Shown piece by piece: positions 15,512-25,440 of a stretch of DNA of 64,000 nucleotides. The stretch is from CAIWAH01 sp964602595 (GTDB lineage: Bacteria; Verrucomicrobiota; Verrucomicrobiia; Limisphaerales; UBA9464): positions 62,001-126,000 of the forward strand of contig CAZRRO010000020.1 of the NCBI GenBank assembly GCA_964602595.1. The letters are read 5' to 3'. How positions within the stretch are numbered: position 1 is the first letter of the stretch; each line of letters starts with the position of its first letter. Made by a program: the position numbers and the translations under genes. The notes beneath the pieces are model-generated. The model made no database searches. It saw only the letters and a list, made by a program, of their open reading frames with translations, and was not told where the DNA came from.

Positions 15512-17270
15512 CTTTGCCTTCATTGCTGGATATTCTAGCGGCGTTGGCGTGGTTGATTTGAGCGATCTTGCCCATCCGGCGATAGCACGAAGCGTGACGT
15601 TCAATCCCAATCCGGCTGCGGGGCTTCAAGTCACCGATAACGTTGCCTTTTGGACCGGCTCCGAAGGTTTCCATATGGAAGACGTGCGCCCCCGACATCC
15701 CCAGCAGATCAAATGGCAGGAATTCTCGGCCGCCCTGCCGCTCAATCGGCATCAGCCTCTGCACGCAGAAAGCAGCAGCGGCCGGCCTGTGAATTTCCGC
15801 GTCATTTCAGGACCGGCTTATGTGGACAACGACTCCCTGATCATTACCAACCTCGCCACAGTGATCCTAGAGGCCGAGCCGCAGGAACATCCAGATCTTG
15901 AGCCCGCCAAACTGCGCCGCGTATTGAACAAAAGGAACGCCAAGTTCGACCGGCTCGGAGAACCGATTCTACAGGGGCGGATGCTGACGAGCGTGCGCCT
16001 AGTGGACGACATTGCTTATGTCGCTTCACAAACGGAAGGATTGCACTTGGTCAATGTCAGCGATCCCGAAAACCTCGCGCCCCTCAGCCTGTATCCGATG
16101 TCCATGCCCGGGGAAGTCCAGGTGGTCGGGAATTTGGCGTTTGTGATCGACCAGGCCAATCCGCCTACCGACATCTCCGCCGGGTTGACAATCCTGAATG
16201 TTAGCCAACCAGCCGGTCCCTACCGTGTAGGCCAATACACCACCGAGTCGTCCCCCAGTGATCTATTTATCGACGGGGATCGGGCCTATCTGACCTTCGG
16301 CACCAAACAGTTGCTTGTGGTGGATGTCAGCACGCCGTCGAAGCCGGTGAAGTTGGCGGAATACACCACTCCGGACTGGGCTTCGGGAATCACTGTCCGT
16401 CATCCCTATGCTTATCTCACCGCCCCTTCGGGTGGCTTGCAACTCATCGACCTTGGGCTGCCGGACCAACTCCGGATGATTAAGGCTGTGCCCGGGCGAT
16501 ACCTTGGAATGCAGCACTTTCGCGGCAACACAGCATTCTTTTCCACCGAGACCCAGTTGCAGACCTGGGATGTTTCAAAGCCGGGCGAGCTTCATCCGTT
16601 GTCGCGACTGGGTAATTTCTTCTCGATTCGTTCCGTTATTCTGGGCGGTGACTCGGTGTATGTGGTGGAAAACTCAAACATCATGCTCGTCGAGGCCCGC
16701 GACCCCGGTTTTCTCCATAGCCTTGGAAATCTTTTCACTCAGGAATCATTGACGGGTGTGGCTGCCACAAATGATCTCGTGTTGACGACCCATTTGTTCG
16801 GAGGGCTTTCCGCCTATAGAACTCGCTTCAGCCTGCAACCGACCCTCGGTTCAGTTAGCTTCCCTACCCGGTTGGGGATAAACGAAGTGCTCACTTTGCC
16901 GGCGGTTTCCCCCGAAGGCTTTTCGCTCCGCTATTCCGTCGTCACCGGTCCGGCACAAATTGAGGCAGGAACACTGCGTTTCACCGAACCGGGTTCGGTG
17001 GTGCTGCGTTGGGCAAGTGACGGCACCGACCTGTTCGAACCCGCCGTTGCCGAACAAACCCTGACCGTCGAACCTCCGGTCGTCCCGCCGCCCCTCCTCA
17101 CCCTCACCCGCGAAGGCCAAACCGTGCACCTGACTTGGACCCAACCAACAGCCATTTTGGAAAGCGCCGCGACTCCTGCCGGTGAATGGATTCAGGTAAG
17201 TGCGTCTTCTCCCCACGACGTAGTTCTCGGAGAAGAGCAACGGTTCTTCCGCGTCCGCTCGACTGAGTGA
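15417..17270 (+). CDS. Secreted LVIVD-repeat beta-propeller protein, 3' part (frameshifted)
   Basis: This frame continues the previous gene: after the G tract it resumes with ISGFSSEYRGARAVQVEG and then regular LVIVD blades (FIAGYSSGVGVVDLSDL, YVASQTEGLHLVNVSDP, YLTAPSGGLQLIDLGLP). A last Ig-like spacer follows (LRYSVVTGPAQIEAG), then a C-terminal segment with LTWTQPTAILESA, a fibronectin/discoidin-like ending common in secreted verrucomicrobial proteins. The ATG at 15417 lies inside the upstream gene, has no ribosome site and gives no signal peptide, so independent translation would leave the product in the cytosol. I read it as the second half of one gene. Confidence 0.75.
   Translation: MSAILLDRCGWGGISGFSSEYRGARAVQVEGNFAFIAGYSSGVGVVDLSDLAHPAIARSVTFNPNPAAGLQVTDNVAFWTGSEGFHMEDVRPRHPQQIKWQEFSAALPLNRHQPLHAESSSGRPVNFRVISGPAYVDNDSLIITNLATVILEAEPQEHPDLEPAKLRRVLNKRNAKFDRLGEPILQGRMLTSVRLVDDIAYVASQTEGLHLVNVSDPENLAPLSLYPMSMPGEVQVVGNLAFVIDQANPPTDISAGLTILNVSQPAGPYRVGQYTTESSPSDLFIDGDRAYLTFGTKQLLVVDVSTPSKPVKLAEYTTPDWASGITVRHPYAYLTAPSGGLQLIDLGLPDQLRMIKAVPGRYLGMQHFRGNTAFFSTETQLQTWDVSKPGELHPLSRLGNFFSIRSVILGGDSVYVVENSNIMLVEARDPGFLHSLGNLFTQESLTGVAATNDLVLTTHLFGGLSAYRTRFSLQPTLGSVSFPTRLGINEVLTLPAVSPEGFSLRYSVVTGPAQIEAGTLRFTEPGSVVLRWASDGTDLFEPAVAEQTLTVEPPVVPPPLLTLTREGQTVHLTWTQPTAILESAATPAGEWIQVSASSPHDVVLGEEQRFFRVRSTE
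15448..15455 (+). repeat. Homopolymer tract of eight G at the frameshift
   Basis: Eight consecutive G fall exactly where the reading frame changes. With seven G the two halves read as one continuous protein with no lost blade residues. Sequencing or assembly error, a fixed mutation, and slippage-based phase variation all fit. Confidence 0.85.
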
Positions 17271-17317
17271 TCTACGGGAAGCGTTAAACTGGAAACAGGA
17301 AGGCAGGGAAACGCGAG

Positions 17318-17352
17318 CAAAGGCTTGGTCAGTCCCTGACACCAAGCCTTTG
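17318..17352 (+). terminator. Hairpin after the LVIVD gene
   Basis: A 12-bp perfect stem, CAAAGGCTTGGT (17318-17329) with ACCAAGCCTTTG (17341-17352), lies 48 bases after the stop. The loop can also pair internally (GTCAG/CTGAC). There is no clear T run, so terminator function is likely but not certain. Confidence 0.5.
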
Positions 17353-17427
17353 CCTCAGCAGACCAGCCAGCTCACTGTCGTTTTCAGGGCTAATCCTGTC
17401 TCCAGAAGCGCCTGGCGCCCGGCCTAG

Positions 17428-18288
<861 letters not shown>

Positions 18289-18343
18289 GCGCCAGAGCGT
18301 GCCCGGGGCCGCGTCGCTTGGGAAGTCCCGGCCGGATCACAGA

Positions 18344-19897
18344 TCAGCCGACCGGACGGAATCGCACCCGCTGGCCCGGGCGGCATTGCGCCAGACGCGG
18401 CAAATCCGCCGAGTCCACAAGGCCAAGCTTCGGATACCCGCCGATGGTCGGGCCGTCGGGCATCGTCACGATGGGTTGGCCGTTGGCCGGCACTTGGATC
18501 GAACCGGGAAGGACCGGCTCGGAGATGATCTGAGCAGGTTCCGGTCGCAATGGTTCACCCAGTAGGCGGTAACCGACCCGGTCACACTGGCCGGAAACGG
18601 CCCAGTCGCTCGCGAAAAAGTGTTCCCGGTCGGACACCGGAAAGGAGTCCCACTGCGGGCCGGGCCAGACCCGCAGCGGGGCCGGGTTGGCAAAATCGAC
18701 CGCCTCATTCCACGGCACGCAGCGGGCGGCCACTGCCGACGACGGCTGGAACCGCGCGAAGCCTCCTGCGGTCAGCACGTCGCCGGGGCTGGCGGCCATG
18801 CCCATGCCCGCGCGTGGATTCGCGCTGCGCGACCCCAGCAACGCCGGACCATCCCAGCCGCCAGGGATCGCGAGGTAAGTCCACACACCGGCCGGCCCGG
18901 GAGCGAACTCCAGGACGTCGCCGGTCCGCACGCGGAAAGCGGAGTTGCGGTCGCGTCCGCGCGGCGCGGCGCTGCCGGTGACGGCGAGCCAGGTATCGTC
19001 CAAGACTTCGAGCCGCTGGCCTTGCAGGCAAAGTTCCAGCACCGCCGAGGCGGGCAGATTGTCGAGCAGCCGGTTGGCCCAAGCGGCGGCGGTGGGGTCC
19101 ATCGCGCCGCCGGGCGGAACGCCAAAACGGGCGAAGCGGGGCCGGCCCAGGTCCTGAAGACCAAGACCGACGCCCGCCGAGAGGATTCGCACGCCAAGCC
19201 TTGGCGTCGTGGCCGGCGCGGTGAATGCGGTCTCGCTGGCGCTGGCGGCCGGCAGTTCCGACTCAGGGCGGAACCGGACCGTGTCGCCGGTTCGCAGGCG
19301 GAACATGGTTTCCAGCGAATCCGCCCGCGGTTCGAAGAGGGTTTCCGAGGTTCGGCCGAGCAGGTTCCAGCCGCCGGGACTGGCGAGGCTGTAAACACCG
19401 GTGTGTTCGCCGCCGATCGCGACGCTGCCCGCCGGCACCCGGGGACGGGGCGAAGCGAGCCGAGGCGTATGCAGCCGCGGGTCGAGTCCGCCGAGGTAGG
19501 GGAATCCCGGCGCGAAACCGAGGCAATGCACGCGGTAGTTCGCCGCGGCGTGGAGGGCGATCACCTCGGCGACCGGCAGCCGGGCATGTTCGGCGACGCG
19601 CGAGAGATCGGCCCCGGCGTAGTGGACCGGCAGTTCGACGTGGCGGGCGGTTCCGGCCGAAACCTCGCCCTCCAGCCACCCTTCAAGGATCGGCCACAAC
19701 GCCGCGCTCGTTGGCGCCCGGCCGGCTTCAAACCGGAGCAGTAGCGTGGTGAACGCAGGCACACCTTCGACCAGTCCGGGCAACGGGGTTCGGCCTAGGC
19801 CGGCCGCCAGTCGCCGCGCCATCCCGAAGGCGGCTTCGTCCGCCGAACCGGCAAAACGAAACAGCCACGCATCAGGACCTAGGGGCGTCAGCGTCAT
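18344..19897 (-). CDS. Fused 5-oxoprolinase subunits B and C (KipI-KipA)
   Basis: ATP-dependent 5-oxoprolinase (PxpABC) opens pyroglutamate to glutamate. This 517-residue protein joins two subunits. Residues about 1-215 are the PxpB/KipI domain with CLGFAPGFPYLGGLD and ASPGGWNLLGRT. Residues about 225-517 are the PxpC/KipA domain with GLQDLGRPRFARFG, VPPGGAMDP and YLAIPGGWDGPALLGSRS. The ATG at 19897 begins MTLTPLGPDAWLFRF, where relatives begin; the longer frame adds Arg-rich residues. PxpA (LamB/YcsF) is not in the window. The fused form is known in several phyla. Confidence 0.9.
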   Translation of the reverse strand: MTLTPLGPDAWLFRFAGSADEAAFGMARRLAAGLGRTPLPGLVEGVPAFTTLLLRFEAGRAPTSAALWPILEGWLEGEVSAGTARHVELPVHYAGADLSRVAEHARLPVAEVIALHAAANYRVHCLGFAPGFPYLGGLDPRLHTPRLASPRPRVPAGSVAIGGEHTGVYSLASPGGWNLLGRTSETLFEPRADSLETMFRLRTGDTVRFRPESELPAASASETAFTAPATTPRLGVRILSAGVGLGLQDLGRPRFARFGVPPGGAMDPTAAAWANRLLDNLPASAVLELCLQGQRLEVLDDTWLAVTGSAAPRGRDRNSAFRVRTGDVLEFAPGPAGVWTYLAIPGGWDGPALLGSRSANPRAGMGMAASPGDVLTAGGFARFQPSSAVAARCVPWNEAVDFANPAPLRVWPGPQWDSFPVSDREHFFASDWAVSGQCDRVGYRLLGEPLRPEPAQIISEPVLPGSIQVPANGQPIVTMPDGPTIGGYPKLGLVDSADLPRLAQCRPGQRVRFRPVG

Positions 19898-20019
19898 CCA
19901 CCGGGAGGGTGCGCGGGCCGACACGCGAAGGCGAGCCGGGGGGAGCGGGCGCCAATGCACATTTGACCCCTTGGCCCGCGGCGGTAGCCTCCGCGGCTTC
20001 GGAACCTGAAATTGGAACT

Positions 20020-21273
20020 ATGGCAAAGCTTACCGTTCGTGACCTTGAGGTGACTGGCAAACGCGTGCTCATGCGCGTCGACTACAACGTGCCGATGGAG
20101 GAGAAGGATGGCCGTATGGTCATTAACGACACCACGCGCATCAAGGAGACCCTGCCCACCCTGAAGCTCCTCACCGACAAGGGGGCCCGCCTCATCCTCG
20201 CCGCCCATCTCGGTCGGCCCGATGGCAAACGGGAACCCTCCATGAGCCTCCGGCCCGTGGCGGAAAAGGTCGGTGAAATGTTCGGCAAGCCGGTGAAGTT
20301 CGTAGACGAAACCGTCGGCGAAAAGGCCGAGGCCGCCGCCAATGCCCTGCAGAACGGCGAAATCCTGCTCCTCGAGAACGTCCGCTACCAGGCCGAGGAA
20401 GAGGAGAACGACCCCGTCTTCGCCGCCAAGCTGGCCCGCCTCGCCGACGTGTATGTGAATGACGCTTTCGGCGCCGCCCATCGTGCGCACGCCTCGACCT
20501 GCGGCGTCGCCCGCATCATCAGCGCCTGGGGCGGTCCCTGCGCGGCCGGGTTGCTGATGGAGCGTGAACTCCAGTTCCTCGGCGACGAACTGGAAAATCC
20601 CGCCCGGCCGTTCGTCGTGATCCTCGGCGGCGCCAAGGTTTCCGATAAGATCAAGGTGATCGACCGGCTCCTGGAAAAAGCCGACACCGTGATCATCGGC
20701 GGCGCGATGGCCTACACCTTCAAGCTCGCCCACGGCAACAAGACCGGTAAGTCGTTGGTCGAGCCCGAGCACATCCAGACCGCCCTCGACGCCGAGACCA
20801 AGGCCAAGGCGCGCGGCGTAAACTTCCTGCTCCCCAGCGACAACGTGATCGCGGAGCTGCAGGACACCGGCAAACTGAACAAGAAGGGCAAACCCGTGTT
20901 CGCCCCGGTGAATCCCCGCGTCAACACAGCCGCTGACATTCCGGCGGACTGCGAAGGTTTCGACATCGGGCCGGCCAGCGTCGCGGCGTTCAACGACGCG
21001 GTGGCTTCCGCCAAGACCATCCTCTGGAACGGCCCCATGGGCATGTTCGAGGATCCGCGTTTTGCCGAGGGCACCTTCGCCGTGGCCAAGGCTGTGGCGG
21101 CGGCGACCGCGAACGGCGCCAAGTCGATCATCGGCGGCGGTGATTCCGTGAAGGCGGTCAACAAGGCCAAACTCGGCGACCAAGTGACCTTCATGAGCAC
21201 CGGCGGCGGCGCGAGCCTCGAATTCCTCGAAGGCACCCCGTTGCCTGGCGTGACCTGCCTCGACGAGAAGTAG
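20020..21273 (+). CDS. pgk: Phosphoglycerate kinase
   Basis: This glycolytic enzyme transfers phosphate between 1,3-bisphosphoglycerate and ADP in the cytosol. It has 417 residues from ATG 20020, including the substrate motif MRVDYNVPM, HLGRPDGKR, YVNDAFGAAHRAHAS, the nucleotide-side LGGAKVSDK, ILWNGPMGMFE and the C-terminal IIGGGDSVKAV. The frame runs upstream to 19909 but those residues are not part of the family. No gap gene is adjacent. A strong terminator follows 24 bases after the stop. Confidence 0.97.
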   Translation: MAKLTVRDLEVTGKRVLMRVDYNVPMEEKDGRMVINDTTRIKETLPTLKLLTDKGARLILAAHLGRPDGKREPSMSLRPVAEKVGEMFGKPVKFVDETVGEKAEAAANALQNGEILLLENVRYQAEEEENDPVFAAKLARLADVYVNDAFGAAHRAHASTCGVARIISAWGGPCAAGLLMERELQFLGDELENPARPFVVILGGAKVSDKIKVIDRLLEKADTVIIGGAMAYTFKLAHGNKTGKSLVEPEHIQTALDAETKAKARGVNFLLPSDNVIAELQDTGKLNKKGKPVFAPVNPRVNTAADIPADCEGFDIGPASVAAFNDAVASAKTILWNGPMGMFEDPRFAEGTFAVAKAVAAATANGAKSIIGGGDSVKAVNKAKLGDQVTFMSTGGGASLEFLEGTPLPGVTCLDEK

Positions 21274-21296
21274 GCCAAATCCAGTTCAGACATTCG

Positions 21297-21349
21297 ACGC
21301 CCTGGAACCCGGCTCCATCGCCGGTGCTTTCCGGGGCGTTTTGTTTTTT
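21297..21349 (+). terminator. Intrinsic terminator after pgk
   Basis: Outer stem ACGCCCTGGAA (21297-21307) pairs with TTTCCGGGGCGT (21328-21339) and encloses an inner hairpin CCGGC/GCCGG. A T-rich tail (TTTTGTTTTTTG) follows. The orientation matches pgk. Confidence 0.85.
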
Positions 21350-21393
21350 GGGTCAGCCTGCGCTTCGGCAGGCCCATCGGTCTTCCGAGACGC

Positions 21394-22680
21394 CTATGCT
21401 TTCCAAACTTGTCCCGGCCGACTGGGGAACGGTGCCAGGGCGTTGCGCGTGTCCACGAGGCAGTCGCTCCATTCGATCAGGTCTCCGTGGGATACCGCGG
21501 CGTGGGCAGTCACAACGACGACCACATCGAACGCCCGCACGGCGGCGGCCGTCCAGGGAACCGAGGCAAGGCCCTTCCACTCGGCATGTTCCCGCGTGGG
21601 ACCGATCACCGGGATGTAGGGATCGTGGTAGGCAACCTCGGCGCCGTGCGCCTTGAAGAGGTCGAAGAGCGCGAAGGTGGGCGATTCGCGCAGGTCGTCC
21701 ACGTTGGGCTTGTAGGCGAGGCCGACAAAAAGCACCCGGCTGCCATTTACGGGCTTCCGCCGCGCGTTCAGGGCGTCCGCGGCGACGCGGAAAACATGGA
21801 TCGGCATGGCGGTGTTGACCTCCCCGGCCAATTCGACAAACCGGGCGGTCTGGCCGAACTCGCGGGCTTTCCACGCGAGGTAGAAGGGATCAATCGGCAG
21901 GCAATGGCCGCCCAAGCCAGGCCCCGGATAAAACGGCATGTAACCAAACGGCTTGGTCTTGGCGGCGTTGATGACCTCCCAAACATCGATCCCCATGGCG
22001 CCGTAGACGATCTTCAGCTCGTTCACCAGGGCGATGTTTACCGAGCGGAAGATGTTCTCGAGCAGCTTCGTCGCCTCGGCGACGCGGCACGAGGACACCG
22101 GCACCACCGTCCGGATGGCCCGGGAATACAGCGCGCAGGCCCGTTCCAGACAGGCCGGCGTATAGCCGCCGACGACTTTGGGAATCTCAGCAACCCGGCT
22201 GTCGGGATTGCCGGGGTCCTCGCGTTCCGGGGAGAAGGCGAGGGCGAAATCGGCGCCGGCCCGGAGCCCGGAGCCGGCTTCGAGGACGTTGCGTAGCTCA
22301 GTATCGGTCGTGCCCGGGTAGGTGGTGGATTCCAAGACCACCAAGGTTCCCCGGCGCAGATGCGGTGCGATGGTCCGGCCGGTATTCAGGATGTAGGAAA
22401 GGTCGGGCTCGCGATGGACCGTCAGCGGGGTGGGCACACAAATGATGACCGCCTCTACCTCGCGAACTTGGGAGAAGTCGGTGCCGGCGCGCAACCGTCC
22501 GCCTTCGACCTGCTCGCGGATGGCTGCGGCCGGGATGTGGCGGATGTAACTTTCGCCGGCTCGTAGCGCGTCGGCTTTGGCCGGATCAATGTCCAAGCCG
22601 ATCACCTCGACGCCGGAGCGGGCAAAATGCAGGGCCAGCGGCAAACCAACGTAGCCCAATCCTATCACGGCGATTTTCAT
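21394..22680 (-). CDS. Nucleotide-sugar 6-dehydrogenase (UDP-GlcNAc/ManNAc type)
   Basis: Oxidises the C6 hydroxyl of a UDP-sugar to the uronic acid with two NAD+, for polysaccharide or glycan assembly. It has 428 residues from ATG 22680 with the UDPG/MDP dehydrogenase layout: GLGYVGLPLA at the N-terminus, VLESTTYPGTT, FSPEREDPGN, KLLENIFRSVNIALVNELK, the catalytic cysteine in GGHCLPIDP and the C-terminal GLAYKPNVDDLRESP. The ERxDPGN and GIDVWEVINAAKTKPFG patterns favour the WbpA/TviB (UDP-N-acetylhexosamine) branch over UDP-glucose dehydrogenase. It lies 88 bases downstream of the NusG paralogue, likely in one transcript. Confidence 0.92.
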   Translation of the reverse strand: MKIAVIGLGYVGLPLALHFARSGVEVIGLDIDPAKADALRAGESYIRHIPAAAIREQVEGGRLRAGTDFSQVREVEAVIICVPTPLTVHREPDLSYILNTGRTIAPHLRRGTLVVLESTTYPGTTDTELRNVLEAGSGLRAGADFALAFSPEREDPGNPDSRVAEIPKVVGGYTPACLERACALYSRAIRTVVPVSSCRVAEATKLLENIFRSVNIALVNELKIVYGAMGIDVWEVINAAKTKPFGYMPFYPGPGLGGHCLPIDPFYLAWKAREFGQTARFVELAGEVNTAMPIHVFRVAADALNARRKPVNGSRVLFVGLAYKPNVDDLRESPTFALFDLFKAHGAEVAYHDPYIPVIGPTREHAEWKGLASVPWTAAAVRAFDVVVVVTAHAAVSHGDLIEWSDCLVDTRNALAPFPSRPGQVWKA

Positions 22681-22768
22681 CAGGGGAATTGCAGATGCCA
22701 CCACGGTGTAGGGCGAAGCCTAACGGCCCGTGGGCGCCGGCGCAGCGGGAATTCTTCCGACCCACGCG

Positions 22769-23269
22769 TCAGATCGGTTCCAACTCGTCGGCCGCGACCC
22801 GGACCGCGGCCCCCTGGCCGATGAAGTCAAGCCGAAGCTGGACCTCCAGCATGCCGTAGCGGTCGGTGACTATGCCTTCAACCCCACGCAACGGCCCGGA
22901 ACGCAAGCGCACGCGGGTCCCCGGCTGAACCTCCGGCGCCAGCCGGAGGTCCACCTGGCTGTCGAGGGCTCGCAAGATGTCACCAAGCTGGGCAGCAAAC
23001 TCGGCCTGATCCGGCGGTTCGAGCAGATTGGCCACATGCTGGTGCTGAGCCAAGGTCAGGCGCTGCCCCGGCGGCAGCTCGGCAAAGACGTAGCCGGGGA
23101 AAAGCGGCTTAAGGAAAACCACCTGCTTGCCCCGGTAGCGTTTGACGCTCCGATACAACGGCAAGGTCGCCTTCAGTCCTTCGCGGGCGCAGAAATCCGC
23201 GACCTTCTTCTCGCAGCGTGGCCGGGTATGGGCCACCAGCCAAATCGGGCCCGAACTGAGCGCGTCCAT
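22769..23269 (-). CDS. NusG-family antitermination protein (RfaH/LoaP/UpxY type)
   Basis: A 166-residue NusG paralogue. The NGN domain (about 8-105) opens WLVAHTRPRCEKKVADF and contains KPLFPGYVFAELPP; the KOW domain (about 113-160) reads VQPGTRVRLRSGPLRGVEG. Housekeeping nusG usually sits with rplK/secE, which are absent. Specialised paralogues bind RNA polymerase at a particular operon, often for capsule or exopolysaccharide, to prevent early termination. The nucleotide-sugar dehydrogenase directly downstream fits this. Only one polysaccharide gene follows on this strand, so its real target may lie elsewhere. Confidence 0.88.
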   Translation of the reverse strand: MDALSSGPIWLVAHTRPRCEKKVADFCAREGLKATLPLYRSVKRYRGKQVVFLKPLFPGYVFAELPPGQRLTLAQHQHVANLLEPPDQAEFAAQLGDILRALDSQVDLRLAPEVQPGTRVRLRSGPLRGVEGIVTDRYGMLEVQLRLDFIGQGAAVRVAADELEPI

Positions 23270-23285
23270 GTCCGACGGCGACGCC

Positions 23286-24260
23286 TCAGCGGGACGTTGG
23301 CAGTTGTTTGCCTGGGTCGTAGGCGTCCACCGGCACTGGGCGTAAATCCCAGATCAGGCCGGTCCACGACATCAGCTTCAGCAGGTAAAAGGTGATGTCG
23401 ATTTCCCACCAGTAAAAGCCTTGGCGCACGCAGCCCATGTGGCGGTGGTGGTTGTTGTGCCAGCCTTCGCCCAGCGTGATGAGTGACAGCAGGAAGCTAT
23501 TGCGGCTGTCGTCACCGGTTTCATAGCGCTTGTTGCCCCAGACATGGGCCATGGAATTGATGCACGAGGTCCCGTGAAACAGCGCGGTGGTGCTGACGAA
23601 GAAGCCCCAGACCAACATCTGCCACCCCGACGTGCCGAGGCTGGGCGCGTAGGCTTGCAGCACTTTGCCCAAGGCGAACAGGGCAAGGGCAAATACCAGC
23701 GGCACCAGCGCATCAAAACGGTTCAGGAAGACGAGTTCCGGGAACTTGGAGAGATCCTTTACCTTGCGGTAGTCGGTCGGAAAATTCTTGGCGCTCGTGA
23801 TCCAGCCGATGTGCGCCCAGAGGAAGCCGTGCTGCCGGGGCGAGTGCTTGTCCACTTCCTCGTCGGAATGCTGGTGATGATGCCGGTGGGTGTAAGCCCA
23901 CCAGAGCGCCCCCCGTTGCACACAAGTTCCGCCCCACAGCGCCAGCACGAACTGCCAAGCCCGGGAGGTGGAAAAAGTCCGATGGGAGAAGTAGCGATGG
24001 TAGAATCCGGTCACCGCAAACATCCGGATGAAGTAGAGGAAGATCGCGGCCCCCACCGCAAACCAGCTCCACCCGGTTAGCAAGACCCCAAGGCAGCCCA
24101 CATGGAGAACCACAAACGGGATGCAGCGGATCCACTCCACCCGATCCGGTTTGCCCTGGAGGGTTGCCAAGTCGGTGGCGCCGTAATCGGCGTCAAACCA
24201 TTGCACGAGCGAAATCAGCCACTTACGAAGACGGCCGACGGAGGAATCGGTAGCAGACAT
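23286..24260 (-). CDS. Acyl-CoA/acyl-lipid desaturase
   Basis: A membrane di-iron enzyme that introduces a double bond, most likely delta-9, into fatty acyl chains. Its 324 residues have two pairs of hydrophobic segments and the three histidine boxes in order: HRYFSH (about 89), HRHHHQH (about 126) and EGWHNNHH (about 264). The pattern TGFYHRYFSHRTF and LWWAYTHRHHHQHSD is that of the stearoyl-CoA desaturase-like bacterial family. It is the first gene of the run into the NusG paralogue, 16 bases apart, though the functions seem unrelated. Confidence 0.92.
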   Translation of the reverse strand: MSATDSSVGRLRKWLISLVQWFDADYGATDLATLQGKPDRVEWIRCIPFVVLHVGCLGVLLTGWSWFAVGAAIFLYFIRMFAVTGFYHRYFSHRTFSTSRAWQFVLALWGGTCVQRGALWWAYTHRHHHQHSDEEVDKHSPRQHGFLWAHIGWITSAKNFPTDYRKVKDLSKFPELVFLNRFDALVPLVFALALFALGKVLQAYAPSLGTSGWQMLVWGFFVSTTALFHGTSCINSMAHVWGNKRYETGDDSRNSFLLSLITLGEGWHNNHHRHMGCVRQGFYWWEIDITFYLLKLMSWTGLIWDLRPVPVDAYDPGKQLPTSR

Positions 24261-24472
24261 TATTGGAACGAAAGCCGGGAAGATGGCAGCGCACGCACCG
24301 AACGCCAGCGTTCGTTTTGGGAGGGCAAACCGGTCGGCGCATTATCGCGCTGCGGGGCAGTCCACGGCGAACGAAGGCGGACCGCAACTCATGGCGGCCC
24401 TTCCGCCCTGCGTCGCCTCGTCAGCCAGCCCGCATACTTCGTTGAAATTCGCCCCAGCCAGTGCCCAAAAAC

Positions 24473-24500
24473 AAAAAGGCACTGCCGAAGCAGTGCCTTT
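24473..24500 (-). terminator. Terminator of the prepilin-like gene
   Basis: An 11-bp perfect stem AAAGGCACTGC (24475-24485) and GCAGTGCCTTT (24490-24500) with loop CGAA, followed on the minus strand by a run of T. It lies 28 bases past the stop codon of the prepilin-like gene. Confidence 0.9.
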
Positions 24501-24528
24501 GGAAGATTGAACTAACCAGTTCAATCGA

Positions 24529-25284
24529 TCAGAGACCCGGGAACAGGAGTTCCGAATCACCGCTGGCCTGCAGGGCATCACGAACCTGCTCACGGGCGCG
24601 GCCGCTGGAGACCTGCTGGACGCTGCCGTCACCCAAAAGCAGGTTGCCGGCGGTCTGGTGGATACGATCGGTGTAGCCCCAAGCCAAACGGGTGGCGTTG
24701 TTGGCGTCGGTGGCCAAAACCTTGATGGTCTTGTTGTAGCTGGCCGCCGTCTTGAAATCCAAGTTGTAGGTGCCGTTGGTCAGGTTGCGGTCACCCGAGA
24801 GGATACTTTGCGGGGTCTCTTCGTTGGCGGACAGACCCACGAAGTAGCTGACAGCCTTGGGTTTGTCACCCGCAGCCAAGCCATTGCCGGCCACCACGAA
24901 AGACCAATTGTTGGTCCGCAGGGTCGGGCGCTCGTCCGAAGGGCAAACCACGATCTTGGGCGTCGAGAGCTCGTTGGAAATCGTTGAGAAAATGAAGGTC
25001 GCATTGTTCGTCACGTTGGCCGCGACGTTGGCCGCGGGCGGGGTGATGCCACCTTGGGTCGGGTCCACCTGCCAAGGATACTTGCCCTCGTTGTCGGTGG
25101 CGAAGATACGGAACGCCAGACCGATGTTCTTGAGGTTATTGACGCAGTTGATGCGCTGCGCCTTGGCCTTCGCTTTGGCGAGGGCCGGGAGGAGCATGCC
25201 GGCGAGAATCGCGATGATCGCGATCACCACCAGGAGTTCGATCAGCGTGAAGGCGCTGGAACGCAGTTTGCGGAGACGGTTCAT
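24529..25284 (-). CDS. Type II secretion/type IV prepilin-like protein (H-X9-DG type)
   Basis: A 251-residue pseudopilin-like protein. The class III signal is at the N-terminus: a short basic leader, then FTLIELLVVIAIIAILAGML, where the prepilin peptidase would cut before Phe and methylate it; the conserved Glu sits at +5. The C-terminal domain ends with LLLGDGSVQQVSSG, the H-X9-DG-like signature of the multi-copy pseudopilins of Planctomycetes and Verrucomicrobia. ATG 25284 gives the expected leader length; the longer frame adds a dozen residues. It is transcribed alone, with its own promoter and terminator. The role is unknown: surface scaffold or secretion accessory. Confidence 0.88.
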   Translation of the reverse strand: MNRLRKLRSSAFTLIELLVVIAIIAILAGMLLPALAKAKAKAQRINCVNNLKNIGLAFRIFATDNEGKYPWQVDPTQGGITPPAANVAANVTNNATFIFSTISNELSTPKIVVCPSDERPTLRTNNWSFVVAGNGLAAGDKPKAVSYFVGLSANEETPQSILSGDRNLTNGTYNLDFKTAASYNKTIKVLATDANNATRLAWGYTDRIHQTAGNLLLGDGSVQQVSSGRAREQVRDALQASGDSELLFPGL

Positions 25285-25319
25285 AGGTATTTTTGTGTGT
25301 GACGGAGTTAAGTGGCGCG

Positions 25320-25349
25320 ACACTAGTGACCGCTCACTTTGAGTGTCAA
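25320..25349 (-). promoter_or_regulatory. Promoter of the prepilin-like gene
   Basis: On the minus strand TTGACA (25344-25349) is a perfect -35, and TAGTGT (25320-25325) is a fair -10 after 18 bases. Transcription would begin about 30 bases before the ATG. Confidence 0.55.
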
Positions 25350-25440
25350 CGCCTTTCCACTCTCACGCCAAGCACCGGCGATGCCAGCGTGGAATTGGCC
25401 CACAAAAGGGGGATTTTTAGGCGATTCGCCCGATCCCGTC

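Noticed and set aside
24261..24472. Small open frames between the desaturase and the prepilin terminator
   Set aside because: Short, overlapping in several frames and without ribosome sites; the region is best read as the desaturase upstream region.
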